A stretch of DNA of 64,000 nt, taken from positions 37,644 through 101,643 of the forward strand of contig NZ_LFLZ01000030.1 in the NCBI RefSeq assembly GCF_001189845.1. Direction: 5' to 3'. Each line of letters opens with the position of its first letter. Position 1 is the stretch's first letter. The position numbers and the translations under genes were made by a program. The stretch is from Bradyrhizobium tropiciagri (lineage in GTDB: Bacteria > Pseudomonadota > Alphaproteobacteria > Rhizobiales > Xanthobacteraceae). The notes under the pieces are model-generated. The model searched no databases. It was given only the letters and a program-made list of their open reading frames with translations, and was not told the DNA's origin. Shown piece by piece: positions 1-9,690 of this stretch.

Positions 1-1255
1 TTCCCAAGGATTCGTTGAGGAGGACTCGAACGAGCATTCCGTCAGAATCGCAGGCGGCGTTCCAGCTTAAGCTTCTGGAGGGCAGAACGAGTCACCAGCG
101 GCATGGATACGGCGCCGATGTGAGAACTATGGATGGAGGGCTTATGGCGTTGGTGAGGCAGGTGATGCCTCCCCGGGGCTGAAGAGTGGGATCGTAGAGG
201 TGGTCGAGAAGCATCAAGACCTTGCGCGATGTTCAACCGGAAGGTTCTTAGGATCTATCGGAACTGGTCGACCGCCATCTATGATACCGGGTTGCATTTC
301 GTTTTGGTCTAGTTGAGCTGGAGGAAATGACCGCCGCAGATTCCTTGCGGTTTGGCCTTCCACATCGTCGGCGACATCCGGCAGGTTTGCAGGATCAGGG
401 CGGACTACGAGGGCTGCTTCCTCGAAAAGCGAGGTTTCCTGATACGGATCGCAAGAGGGAACGGCTTGGCGTTCGCCAACAGCGTCGCTGCCGCAGAATT
501 GGACGCGCGTCCCGCGGCCAGACGCGCGATCGACGAACGGGCCCGTCAGGCGCAATCTCGAATTCAAGCGAACGAGGATTACAAGTCTGTTGAGTAGAAA
601 TCTGACTCTCAGAAAGTACGTCGGCGTGTCCCGTTGTCAGACCGCGAGCGTTAGTTACCAGTGACCGAAGCGCAAAATGGTACGGTGAAGCAGATATCGC
701 GCTTCTGGTGATCGAAAACGAGGCTTTCGATCGTCGTTCGACGACAGGATTCTCTCGGGTCGGCCTACCAGCCCGATCGCGACGTAGTGCGGCTGAGACC
801 TGACTGAATTGAACGCCAATCGGGCCGAGGCCAAAGTGCCAGATACCGATGATCGACTGATCATCGGCACTATGAGCATGCTGTTCGACGGCATCACCAT
901 CATGTTGGTAATGATCATCGACATACCGATCATCGGCATCGTCGAGTGTCGGCCGTGACCAGTGGCTCATCCCCGCCTGATACCGGCGCCAGCCGCCTGC
1001 TGGCCATGCGAAATTCGGCGCCCATTCTTCGAATTGCACCTGCGTCGGGATCTTTGCCGCGTCAATCTTGGACTTTGCTGAATTTGGTAGTCGCAGCAGC
1101 AGCAAATCAGTTGTTTCTATGGTCCGAAATCGAGTCGCTCTTACCTGTCTCATGAAATGCTTCTTCGAAACATCTGCTTTTCAGAGGACCGATGAGATAA
1201 TTTCGTCGGGGTCGGCGAGAGCAATTGATTTTGTGTAGTCAAAGGGAATGACGTG
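1..1255. other. No recognisable gene; probable decayed island sequence
   Basis: I see no protein family in this stretch. Open frames exist on both strands, but they overlap each other, lack convincing start signals and have no motifs I recognise. A plus-strand frame at about 352-597 ends in a charged, Ala/Arg-rich tail that could be the end of a lost gene, but I cannot name it. One perfect inverted repeat (846-867) is listed separately. Confidence 0.5.
846..867. repeat. Perfect 9-bp inverted repeat (CCGATGATC/GATCATCGG)
   Basis: CCGATGATC (846-854) and GATCATCGG (859-867) form a perfect 9-bp stem with a 4-base loop. Related GATCATCG words recur at about 914-940, so the area is enriched in this motif. 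There is no T-run after the stem, so it is not a standard terminator. Its role is unknown. Confidence 0.6.
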
Positions 1256-2041
1256 ATGAAAGAAACGGTTGATGATCGCCTATTGGCAGCAATTGATCGG
1301 TTAGCGAAATCTTCCAGCGAGGTAGCCAAAGCTTTGTCGACAATGCTGAGCAAGCAGGACATTGCAAATGAACACCTGCGCAAACTTGTAACCGCTGCGG
1401 AAATGTACGGGCTACCCAGAACAAATCATAGCTTGTTTCGTACTTTGTCTGTGATTGCACAAGAACGAGCGATTGAGATAATCCGTACAGAAATGCCTGA
1501 TGCTGTCTTTTTTGCCGATCATGATGAGTTCAGGTTTGATGCCTTATCAAAAGCGGATGCGGGTGTTGCTCTCGAGTTCGGCGTCTATACCGGTTACACC
1601 ATCAGCACCATGGCCGAGCGATTTCCGGAGCGGAAGTTTTATGGCTTCGATAGCTTTAATGGCCTGCCGGAGCGCTGGAATGGATACCTTCCAGTGGACT
1701 TCGATCGTGGAGGCAAGGCGCCTGACGTTCCGGAGAACGTAGAGCTTATTGTTGGTCTGTTTGATGAGACGATTCCGTTGTTTGCTCAGCGCAAGCTGCC
1801 CGTTGCGTTCATCCACGTCGATTGCGACATATATTCAAGCACAAGAAGTATCTTTACGGGGCTCAAGTCTCAGATTCGTCCAGGATGCGTTATCGTGTTT
1901 GACGAATACTTCAACTACGTAGGGTTCGAGAAGCATGAAAGACTAGCTTTCGACGAATTCATCCGTGAGACCAACTATGGTGTTAATTGGATATCGTATT
2001 CGGGGCAACAGGCCGCTTGTGTACTGACGACGGGTGCGTAG
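1256..2041 (+). CDS. Class I SAM-dependent methyltransferase (TylF/macrocin O-methyltransferase-like)
   Basis: The 261-residue protein has a class I methyltransferase fold. The SAM-binding motif LEFGVYTGYT lies near residue 105, followed by an acidic end of strand 2 (FYGFDSFNGLPE) and the HVDCDIYSST and IVFDEYFNY segments typical of TylF-like O-methyltransferases. The first 80 residues are helical and may aid oligomerisation. I chose ATG 1256 because AAAGGGA lies 9 bases upstream; an in-frame GTG at 1253 is possible. The gene is more AT-rich than the noeL/nolK region. The substrate is not evident. A sugar or Nod-factor O-methylation role (such as NoeI, which methylates fucose) is conceivable given noeL/nolK 9 kb away, but that is inference. 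Confidence 0.75.
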   Translation: MKETVDDRLLAAIDRLAKSSSEVAKALSTMLSKQDIANEHLRKLVTAAEMYGLPRTNHSLFRTLSVIAQERAIEIIRTEMPDAVFFADHDEFRFDALSKADAGVALEFGVYTGYTISTMAERFPERKFYGFDSFNGLPERWNGYLPVDFDRGGKAPDVPENVELIVGLFDETIPLFAQRKLPVAFIHVDCDIYSSTRSIFTGLKSQIRPGCVIVFDEYFNYVGFEKHERLAFDEFIRETNYGVNWISYSGQQAACVLTTGA

Positions 2042-2245
2042 TGCCTACAGTCGGGCCGCAGAAATGCGTGGTCGGTGCGGCAATAGTTACATTAGCCTTC
2101 AATCTTGATGGATTGAATTTGGCAATCGACAATTTCACTCATTGATATTGCTGGTCGCCATAAGGCTGCAGGGAGCAGCAGCGGCATGCTTTTACACTCG
2201 TCTATGGCCATTGTATCGTCTGTGGGAAAGCCTCAAGTAGAGGCG

Positions 2246-2600
2246 TGTTGGAACGCTCTGCTTACCAGATTACTGGCTATTCCGTGGAGACGTTCATTTC
2301 GTTCTCGGCGCGAGCGGACATATTGCCGGCGCGATCAATCCTGCATCTGAGAACAGGAGAAGCGATTGGCTGTCGGCCAATCGAAGCGATGAGCCGGAGA
2401 CCTGGCTCGCCCATGCGGAGGAGAAGCCGGGGAGCTGGTGGAACAACTAGATGGGGCGGCGTAAGTCCTGGACGGAGGAGCGTTTGCTGCACGCTCCCAA
2501 TTTGGGAGTAACCTCTACCCTCCGGGCGAGCCGGCGCCTGGCCCGGATCGCCGGCTGTGGTGCCACGTCGACCAGCAGGTTTCATGAGGCAGATTTCCTG
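2246..2600 (+). pseudogene. C-terminal fragment of a class I poly-beta-hydroxyalkanoate synthase (PhaC), degenerate
   Basis: From 2283 one frame reads RGDVHFVLGASGHIAGAIN, then WLAHAEEKPGSWWNN and a TAG stop at 2449. This matches the conserved C-terminal end of PHA synthases, including the GHIAG box around the catalytic histidine and the PGSWW box. A further YPP-like end of the family can be traced past the stop in shifted frames. The catalytic-cysteine half is absent. The fragment therefore cannot make polymer and is a remnant of an island copy of phaC. The left boundary is approximate, because SAYQITG in another frame may be part of the same gene. Confidence 0.65.
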
Positions 2601-2776
2601 AAGGCACCACCCTCGGTTTTCTCAAGCTCAAAAATCGGCAAAAAAAACGAGGGGAAATTCGGCCGTCGTCTCAGTGACGATTCGTTCGTAAAACGAAATC
2701 GAGTCGCTCTAAAAGAGCAAATCGAGTCATTCTAAAAGTGTCCTCACATATCATTATTATTTATTATTAACGAAAT

Positions 2777-2852
2777 TGGTGGGCCCGGCAGGACTCGAAC
2801 CTGCAACCAAACCGTTATGAGCGGTTGGCTCTAACCATTGAGCTACAGGCCC
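2777..2852 (-). tRNA. tRNA-Ile2 (CAU anticodon, lysidine-modified type)
   Basis: On the minus strand a 76-nt cloverleaf can be folded. The acceptor arm GGGCCTG pairs with CGGGCCC, the anticodon stem is AACCG/CGGTT with loop CTCATAA (anticodon CAT), and the T arm is GCAGG-TTCGAGT-CCTGC. CCA is encoded. The D-arm and anticodon neighbourhood (TAGCTCA-TGGTTAGAGC, CTCATAA) resemble the AUA-reading tRNA-Ile2 of the ileX type rather than elongator tRNA-Met. Such tRNAs need TilS lysidine modification. AT-rich DNA follows its 3' end. Confidence 0.85.
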
Positions 2853-3650
2853 CGCCACTAAAAGGCGGCGGCGCGGCATGCTGGCATCGTTACAGGTTGT
2901 CTGCCGCTCCCGCAAGGTTCAGTCACACTTCCGCGCCCGCGCTTCGGACTTCTCCGCATAGGTTCCTTTCCCGTTCTGTAGCTCGAAGCGTGAATTCAGT
3001 CCGAAGGCCTGCTTTGGCGCAGTTATCATGTGTCGTTATGAAGGCGCGCGACGTGCGTAGAATCAGCAGGCCGCGCCGGCGCGGAGTCATAAGATACGGT
3101 TTTTCCAACCTAGCGAGCTCTTCACTGCTGTTGAGGCGGGCGATGAGGCTTCAGCGTTCCGTTTTGACAAAACCTTGGTATAGGTTTGACAGCCCATCCT
3201 ATATTACCCACTCACCTTTGTAGAGTTGAGCATCCATCAGATCGTTTCTACTTTCGACATCGAGGCCGGATCATTCGAAGGAGCGATCGAAGCGAAGCCT
3301 TGAGCTGGCTTGATTCCTTGCTGGAAGTCGTTGCGTTCCATCAAGGTCTGAGGACGAAACTACATGGAAATAGGTGAGCCCAATTCCACGTCTCGAGGCG
3401 GCCCGCAGGCTGCTTAGGCGCAAAAAGACATGGATGTTTAACTTGGGAAGAGCGCCCGCAATTCGAGGTCGCGGTCAGTGATGAGAAGGGCAGGGCCAAG
3501 CAACCACGATGTAAGAAGCGCAGGACTGAGCTCCCTACTTGGGAGCGTGTGCATTTGGACCAGGCGTTTCCAGTTCCCAAATTTTACGCGCATTAGCCGC
3601 GGGCAGCGCGACCTGCTCGCGAATTTGCGTTACCTTGAATGCGAGTCGAG
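2853..3650. other. Gap without recognisable gene upstream of the RND pump
   Basis: About 800 bases with no recognisable protein. In most rhizobial RND operons a periplasmic adaptor gene (HlyD/MFP family) sits here. I looked for its lipoyl and barrel-sandwich motifs in the three plus frames and saw none. Confidence 0.45.
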
Positions 3651-6600
3651 ATGGCATTTACCGAACTTTTCATCAAACGCCCGGTGTTGTCTGTCGTCCT
3701 CAGTCTCCTGATCCTGCTGATCGGACTTCGCGCGGCCACCGTTCTGCCGATCCGGCAATATCCCAAGCTGTCCAATACGGTCGTCAATATCACGACTTCC
3801 TATCCTGGCGCCTCCGCCGACATGATCCAGGGGTTCATCACCGCTCCACTGGAGCAGGCCGTCGCTTCCGCCGAGGGCGTCGACTACATCACTTCCTCAT
3901 CGGTACTCGGTACGTCGACGATCCAAGTCTACATAAAGCTGAATTTCGATCCCAACGAGGCGCTCACCGAGGTGCTTTCTAAGGTCAACTCGATCAAATA
4001 TTTAATCCCGAAGGAATCAAACGATCCAGTCGTCACTAAGGCAACGGGTCAGGCGACCGCTGTCATGTATATCGCTTTCTCCAGCGAGGAACTGACGACC
4101 AGCGCGATTTCCGACTATCTCTCGCGCGTCGTGCAACCGGTTATGTCAACCGTTGACGGCGTCGCCGCGGCAGACATCCTGGGCGGCCAAAGTTTTGCGA
4201 TGCGGCTATGGCTCGATACGGCGAAAATGGCTGGGCGCGGCGTCTCGCCGGCTGGTGTTTCGGCTGCAATCGCCGCCAATAACTTCCAGGCGGCCGCCGG
4301 CCAGACCAAGGGATATTTCACCATCTCCGACGTCACGGCAAATACCGACCTGCGGAGCGTAGATGACTTCAAGCGAATGATCGTTAAAGCCAATGATGGT
4401 GGCTTTGTGCGCATTGAAGACATTGCGACAGTCGAGCTTGCCGCACAGACGACAGACGTCAGTGCCGTCATGAACGGCGAGCACGCGGTCGTCATCGGCG
4501 TGCAGGCGGGTCCACAAGGCAATCCGCTGAACATAGTGCGAGGTGTTCGCGCGCTGTTTCCAGAAATGGAGCGCAACCTGCCGCCATCGCTCAAGATGAA
4601 AGTGGCCTACGATTCAACGAAATTCATCCAATCGTCGATCGATGAAGTGGAGAAGACGCTCATCGAGGCCATCGTGATCGTGGTGGTGGTGATCTTCCTG
4701 TTCCTGGCCTCGCTGCGATCGGTCGTCATTCCCGTCGTCACCATTCCGCTGTCGCTCGTTGGCGTCTGCAGCTTGATGCTGGCGCTGGGGTTCTCATTCA
4801 ACCTCCTGACCTTGCTTGCGATGGTGCTCGCGATAGGTCTTGTGGTCGACGACGCGATCGTCGTGGTGGAGAACGTCCATCGTCATCTAGAGGAAGGGGC
4901 GCCGCCCCTGCAGGCCGCCACGAGGGGAGCGCGCGAGATCGTGGTCCCCGTTGTCTCCATGACGATTACGTTGGCGGCCGTATACGCCCCCATCGGCTTT
5001 CTCGGTGGCCTAACCGGTGCGCTGTTCCGTGAGTTCGCGTTCACGCTGGCCGGGGCGGTGATCGTGTCTGGCGTGATCGCTTTGACGCTGTCGCCGATGA
5101 TGTGCTCGATCTTTCTAAAGAGCGCCGAGGAGGGGCGGTTTGCAAGATTCGCGAACCGCGTGTTCGCTGCCATGACAGGCTGGTACGGCCGCAAGCTCGA
5201 TCGCTCGCTCGACTATCGCCCAATTACCTGGCTGTTTGCGCTGACCATGCTGGGCCTTGTCGGCTTTTTCTATGTGCATACCTCTAAGGAACTTGCACCC
5301 GAGGAGGATCAAGGTATCGTATTCGCACTAACGAAGGCGCCGAAATATGCCAATATCGACTATCTCGACTATTACGGTGCCAAGCTCGAAAAAGCATTGC
5401 GAAAGTTTTCCGAGACCGATTTGAGCTTCGTGCTCAACGGAAGTGGCGGCTCGCAATCAGGCATGGCCGGAATGTTGCTGAAGCCATGGGACGAGCGCAA
5501 GCGATCATCGATCGTGCTTAGGTCCCTTGTTCAAGCCGAGCTGTCGAAAATCGAGGGCGTTAACGCATTTGCTTTTAGCTTACCGGCGCTTCCGGGCGGA
5601 TCGGACGGCCTGCCCGTTCAGATGGTGATCAATTCGACGCTTGGCTTCCGATCCGTCTATGAGCAGATGTCGAAACTGAAGGACGCCGCGCGCAAGAGCG
5701 GTCTGTTCATGGTTAGCGACTCTGACCTCGAATTCAACCAGCCGGTGGTGCGAATCAAGGTCGATCGGTCCAAGGCCAACGATCTTGGCATTACCATGCA
5801 GAATATCGGCGACGCGCTCGCCACCCTACTTGGCGGAAACTACATCAATCGCTTCAATCTGCAGGGCCGCTCCTACCAAGTGATCCCGCAGGTGCCGCGC
5901 GAGAAACGCATGGCCCCGGAAGCGATTGGGAACTATTATGTAAAGACTGCGACGGGCTCGATGCTTCCGCTATCTACCGTCGTCTCTGTCGAGACTGCGA
6001 CTGATCCGAACGCGCTCACCCACTACAACCAGCTCAACTGCGCGACCTTTCAGGCCGTGCCGATGCCTGGGGTCACGATCGGTCAAGCCGTGGACTTTTT
6101 GGAAGCAGAGGCAAAGAAGCTGCCAGCGGGTTTCAGCCACGACTTCCTTGCCGACGCGCGGCAATATGTGTACGAGGGTGACCAACTTGTCATCACCTTC
6201 GCGTTTGCACTGATCGTCATATTCTTGGTGCTTGCGGCGCAGTTCGAAAGTCTGCGCGATCCCCTCATTATTATGATCAGTGTACCCATGGCAATTGTCG
6301 GCGCCTTGATACCACTATTCTTTGGCTGGGCGACGATGAACATCTACACTCAGGTCGGGCTGCTGACGCTGGTCGGTTTAATTTCCAAGCACGGGATCCT
6401 GATGGTTGAATTCGCCAACGAGCTGCAGCTCAAGGAGAGATTTGACCGTCGCTCGGCGATAGAGATGGCGGCTCGCGTCCGACTTCGTCCAATCTTGATG
6501 ACGACGGCGGCGATGGTCACAGGCGTGGTACCTTTGTTGGCGGCAACAGGAGCTGGCGCCGCGAGCCGCTTCTCGATTGGCCTGGTGCTCGTCGCGGGCA

Positions 6601-6752
6601 TGTCTATCGGCACGCTGTTCACGCTCTTCGTCCTGCCGGCGGTCTATGTCGCGATCGCCTCCGATCACCGTGTCGATGCGAGTGCCGGTCACGCGAAGAA
6701 GGGCCCCAAGTTCGACCTCACCAGCGCTGCCGAGGCCCAGCCGGCCGAGTAA
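3651..6752 (+). CDS. RND multidrug/hydrophobe efflux transporter, HAE1 (AcrB) family
   Basis: The 1033-residue inner-membrane pump has the normal AcrB-family length and layout. TM1 lies near residues 10-28 (VLSVVLSLLILLIGLRA), two large periplasmic loops are present, and two sets of six TM helices make up the membrane part. The proton-relay region LVVDDAIVVVENVHRHLEEG on TM4 carries the paired Asp residues, and GLISKHGILMVEFANEL lies in the second half. It would exchange protons for export of hydrophobic compounds with an adaptor and an outer-membrane channel. I chose ATG 3651 (MAFTELFIKRP) over 3639 because families start this way. Neither adaptor nor TolC gene is adjacent, so it must borrow partners. 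A NolG-like symbiotic role is possible but unproven. Confidence 0.9.
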   Translation: MAFTELFIKRPVLSVVLSLLILLIGLRAATVLPIRQYPKLSNTVVNITTSYPGASADMIQGFITAPLEQAVASAEGVDYITSSSVLGTSTIQVYIKLNFDPNEALTEVLSKVNSIKYLIPKESNDPVVTKATGQATAVMYIAFSSEELTTSAISDYLSRVVQPVMSTVDGVAAADILGGQSFAMRLWLDTAKMAGRGVSPAGVSAAIAANNFQAAAGQTKGYFTISDVTANTDLRSVDDFKRMIVKANDGGFVRIEDIATVELAAQTTDVSAVMNGEHAVVIGVQAGPQGNPLNIVRGVRALFPEMERNLPPSLKMKVAYDSTKFIQSSIDEVEKTLIEAIVIVVVVIFLFLASLRSVVIPVVTIPLSLVGVCSLMLALGFSFNLLTLLAMVLAIGLVVDDAIVVVENVHRHLEEGAPPLQAATRGAREIVVPVVSMTITLAAVYAPIGFLGGLTGALFREFAFTLAGAVIVSGVIALTLSPMMCSIFLKSAEEGRFARFANRVFAAMTGWYGRKLDRSLDYRPITWLFALTMLGLVGFFYVHTSKELAPEEDQGIVFALTKAPKYANIDYLDYYGAKLEKALRKFSETDLSFVLNGSGGSQSGMAGMLLKPWDERKRSSIVLRSLVQAELSKIEGVNAFAFSLPALPGGSDGLPVQMVINSTLGFRSVYEQMSKLKDAARKSGLFMVSDSDLEFNQPVVRIKVDRSKANDLGITMQNIGDALATLLGGNYINRFNLQGRSYQVIPQVPREKRMAPEAIGNYYVKTATGSMLPLSTVVSVETATDPNALTHYNQLNCATFQAVPMPGVTIGQAVDFLEAEAKKLPAGFSHDFLADARQYVYEGDQLVITFAFALIVIFLVLAAQFESLRDPLIIMISVPMAIVGALIPLFFGWATMNIYTQVGLLTLVGLISKHGILMVEFANELQLKERFDRRSAIEMAARVRLRPILMTTAAMVTGVVPLLAATGAGAASRFSIGLVLVAGMSIGTLFTLFVLPAVYVAIASDHRVDASAGHAKKGPKFDLTSAAEAQPAE

Positions 6753-7566
6753 TGACGCCAGGATCAGGCTGGATTGACTGATTACTGCTCTACGGTAGGG
6801 ACGTTTCTTGCCAAACGTGGTAATGCGCCCCGAAATTCGTCGCGGGACCAAAGGACGGTCTCTCGCGGCGGCGCTCCTCTCGACCCATCGTTCGCCCGCG
6901 GCAAAGGACTGCCTCATAGAGGGGAAAGAAGATCATTTCAAGGTGTCGGGGTCGTGAACGGCGGAGCCTCAGGAGGGGCGTAACGCTCCGTTGCATCGAG
7001 ATCTTCGCGCCATTGCTGCCGAGGTTGCTGCGCATCGGGCGCTCGAAGAACACGTCAACAATCCGCTGTTGCTTCGCCACGATGAATTTGCCGCACGTTC
7101 ACCGCAGCCGAACGTTGGCCCACCGCGCCGCGCGGAGAGAATTAATGCGTTCTCGAGTAGAAGGCAGCTTTTCCATCATCCAAATTGCTCTTGAAAGAGA
7201 ATTTACTTTCTTTCGTCTGGCCGCGTTGAATTGCTAGCTGAAAGAGATGAACTCCGGTCTGATCCGCCTTAGGGTGGCTACCGCAAGTGCAATTCTGTGG
7301 GATTGGAGAACTGGTTGTCCGCACTTACACGGATGCTGACGCTGTTGCGATTTCGATACGAAGGCCATTGGTTGAGCAAGCTGAGGCGCATGGCTGGGTG
7401 ATTTAGTTAGGTAGCGGGGAGTACAGCGCCGCTTATTGTTGCACAACTGCAGCCCGTAACAGGGAGCGAATGTAGAAGCTCTGCACTCGACCGCGGCCAT
7501 CGTCATTATCAAGGCGGTCGGAGCTCGTAAGCGAGTGGTCAGAATCTTTCGCAATCTTGAAGACCA
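6753..7566. other. Intergenic region, no gene recognised
   Basis: About 810 bases between the RND and TauE-type genes. Short open frames on both strands carry no recognisable motif. I see no intrinsic terminator directly after the RND gene. Confidence 0.45.
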
Positions 7567-8517
7567 ATGTTTACGCCTGATTCCCTGGCGGGATTGGACG
7601 CCCTCTGGCGTGAGAAAGTGAAGGAAATGCCTGGGTTTGATGCTTCTATCTGGTTCCTGGCCGCAACGACGTGTTTTGCGGCTTTCGTAAACGGAGCTAT
7701 CGGCTACGGGTTTTCCTCGCTCACTGTGCCGCTTGCGCTGGTTTTCTACACCAATCGCATTCTCAATCCTGCCATCGTCATCGTCGAAGTCTTCGTCAAC
7801 GTCTACGTGCTCCTCGTCAATTTGAAGGGCGTACCGGCGATTTGGAGACGCGTGTTTCCCATCTTGGTTGGACTCTTGCCAGGCATTGCGCTTGGCGGCT
7901 ATGCATTGGCTTCACTGCAGCCAAGCTGGATCAAATTCGCCACCTATACGATCATTCTTCCTTTGATCCTGCTGCAAGCCGCCGGTTGGCGCCGCCCTAT
8001 CGAAGCAAGCTGGCTGATCAGTCTGCCATTCGGATCGATGCTGGGCATCCTCTATTCGGTGACGACTATCTCCGGCCCGCCCTTGGCGATGCTGTTTAAC
8101 AATCAGGGCCTGGTCAAAAACGAATTTCGCGCCGGCCTTGCCCTGGTGCGCGTGGCGGAATCGAGCGTGACCGCTTTCGTCTATTACAGGCTCGGTCTGT
8201 TCATTTCCGAAAGCGGCAGTCTTCTCCATGTCTTAATACCCAGCGTTGTGCTCGGCATCCCGCTGGGATCCTGCGTCATTCGCCGACTTGATCCGGAGAT
8301 ATTTCGACGCATCTGCATGAGCTTCGATGCTTGGATCGTGGGCTTCGGTTTGTCACGGGTTCTGATCGAGCTCAATCTAGTGCATAGCGGATGGGCTTAT
8401 AGCGTGATGGCCGCGACGATATTGATCGATCTTTGGTTGTTATACTCGTTCCTTTCCACGCGCCGTTCGAGCTGGTCAGGACGGCGACCTCGGCAAGGTG
8501 CGGGTATAAGCGCTTGA
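7567..8517 (+). CDS. TauE/SafE-family sulfite/organosulfonate exporter-like membrane protein
   Basis: The 316-residue protein has about eight hydrophobic segments and the two-repeat layout of TauE/SafE transporters. Recognisable family signatures are AAFVNGAIGYGFSSLTVPLAL near residue 40 and the mirrored TTISGPPLAMLFNNQG near residue 170. Family members export sulfite, sulfoacetate or related small anions through the inner membrane; the substrate here cannot be read from sequence. The ATG at 7567 gives about 20 residues before the first helix, and ATG 7627 (MPGFDASIW) is an equally reasonable start. The C-terminal tail is Arg/Ser-rich. No taurine or sulfonate catabolic genes flank it. Confidence 0.8.
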   Translation: MFTPDSLAGLDALWREKVKEMPGFDASIWFLAATTCFAAFVNGAIGYGFSSLTVPLALVFYTNRILNPAIVIVEVFVNVYVLLVNLKGVPAIWRRVFPILVGLLPGIALGGYALASLQPSWIKFATYTIILPLILLQAAGWRRPIEASWLISLPFGSMLGILYSVTTISGPPLAMLFNNQGLVKNEFRAGLALVRVAESSVTAFVYYRLGLFISESGSLLHVLIPSVVLGIPLGSCVIRRLDPEIFRRICMSFDAWIVGFGLSRVLIELNLVHSGWAYSVMAATILIDLWLLYSFLSTRRSSWSGRRPRQGAGISA

Positions 8518-8891
8518 ACGATGCCAGCGGGCGCCTTGATGTCGAAGGCACCCGTCCTGGACCTGGCCAAGCGATCGCGGAGCTAATTGAATTGATGTGC
8601 TCGCGGCGCCGCGCTGCCCCTTTCGGTGTCGACGAGAACGGCATGGACATCCGGCTGATTGCTCCAAAGACAACACAGCGCACGAGCCAGATATCCAATA
8701 TCAGAGGAAAGCCAAGAACATTTGGAGGCTGATGTTCTTGCCGTTCCACTCGAAATGGTGGGGTGATCTTCGTCAGTGCACACTAACCTTGAAAGACCGG
8801 ATCACCCGAAATACGAAGACATTTGGCACGGCGTAGGGGATCACCAGCCTGAAGCTGGGAATAGATGGAATCTCACAAGTATTGAACCGGC
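8518..8891. other. Gap, no gene recognised
   Basis: About 370 bases. Open frames cross it on both strands, but none has recognisable motifs or a convincing start. Confidence 0.4.
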
Positions 8892-9088
8892 ATTGACGGC
8901 TTGCGCGCGACCGCCGTCCTATCGGTCATCGCCTTTCACTAAGGCTCAATCTTCCCCGGCGGCTTTATCGGCGGAGAGGTCTTTTTCGTCATCAGCGGGG
9001 ACTTAACTGCGTCCCAGCTCGTCCGAGAGATCCCCGCCCGCACGTTCAGCCTGCTCAGCTTCTACGATCGTCGCATTCGGCGCAATCT
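8892..9088 (+). pseudogene. N-terminal fragment of an acyltransferase-3 (OafA/NodX-type) protein
   Basis: One frame reads IDGLRATAVLSVIAFH, a stop (TAA), then FPGGFIGGEVFFVISG and FSLLSFYDRRIRRN. These are the conserved N-terminal motifs of membrane acyltransferase family 3: the DGLRA start, the catalytic-region histidine, GG-F-G-VFFVISG, and FY-RRxRR. The premature stop follows the histidine, and everything after about residue 65 is lost. Intact members O-acetylate surface polysaccharides, and NodX acetylates Nod factor. Here it is a dead remnant. The right boundary is approximate. Confidence 0.7.
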
Positions 9089-9690
9089 CTCCCAGATAAC
9101 GAGATGGCAATTCGCTGAGATCATTGGGCTGACGGAAGCGCTTACGCAGAAGCCAGACGCACGGCCCGAGGCGGCGCGCACGCCCCACGAATGAAGCGGT
9201 CCTTGGCCTCCGCGACAGCGCCGAATAAAGCTAGGTGTTGATCTGGAAGCCCGCTCTGGTGATGCGCGTTGTATTGATCTTGCAACGCAGTGTCGTTGCT
9301 TATGATGAGAGCTTCCGGATTGGCTGATAAGTGACGTCATAAAAACTGACGACCGCCTTCGAGGTGAGACAGTGCATGGAAGGGCGCGCTGGGATTTGTA
9401 TGCTTTCCGACAAGGATCCTTGAGCTTTGCGCTCCGTCGGGTACCAGCAAAGACGATTGTCACTCGTGGGGCTAGTTTATCCCAGAAAGATTGCGCGATA
9501 CGCCGGATGGTGATCGACAATTGCTCTCATTTGACGTTCGCGCGCCAGGACTTGAGCCCGTCTTGCGACGGCATAGCATTTGCAGAGACAAAGATTGTCA
9601 ACTTGAGGCCGTCATCATCGAGCTTCGGGCCGCTTGCAGGCGTTGCGTACGGGATGAGGCGCGCCGCGCTCGCGAGCCGTTCTCTCAGGA
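9089..9690. other. Gap, no gene recognised
   Basis: About 600 bases between the acyltransferase remnant and the MFS gene. The minus-strand frame covering 9062-9520 shows no recognisable family and runs antisense into the remnant. Confidence 0.4.

Noticed and set aside
21..31. AGGACTCGAAC near the window start, like a tRNA T-arm
   Set aside because: No acceptor, anticodon or D arm can be folded around it, so it is probably chance.
1208..1240. Possible nod box before the methyltransferase (GCAATTGATTTT)
   Set aside because: Only the CAAT-x-GATTTT core is similar. The paired ATC-N9-GAT motifs and the TACCAATC end are missing, and it lies too close to the start codon.
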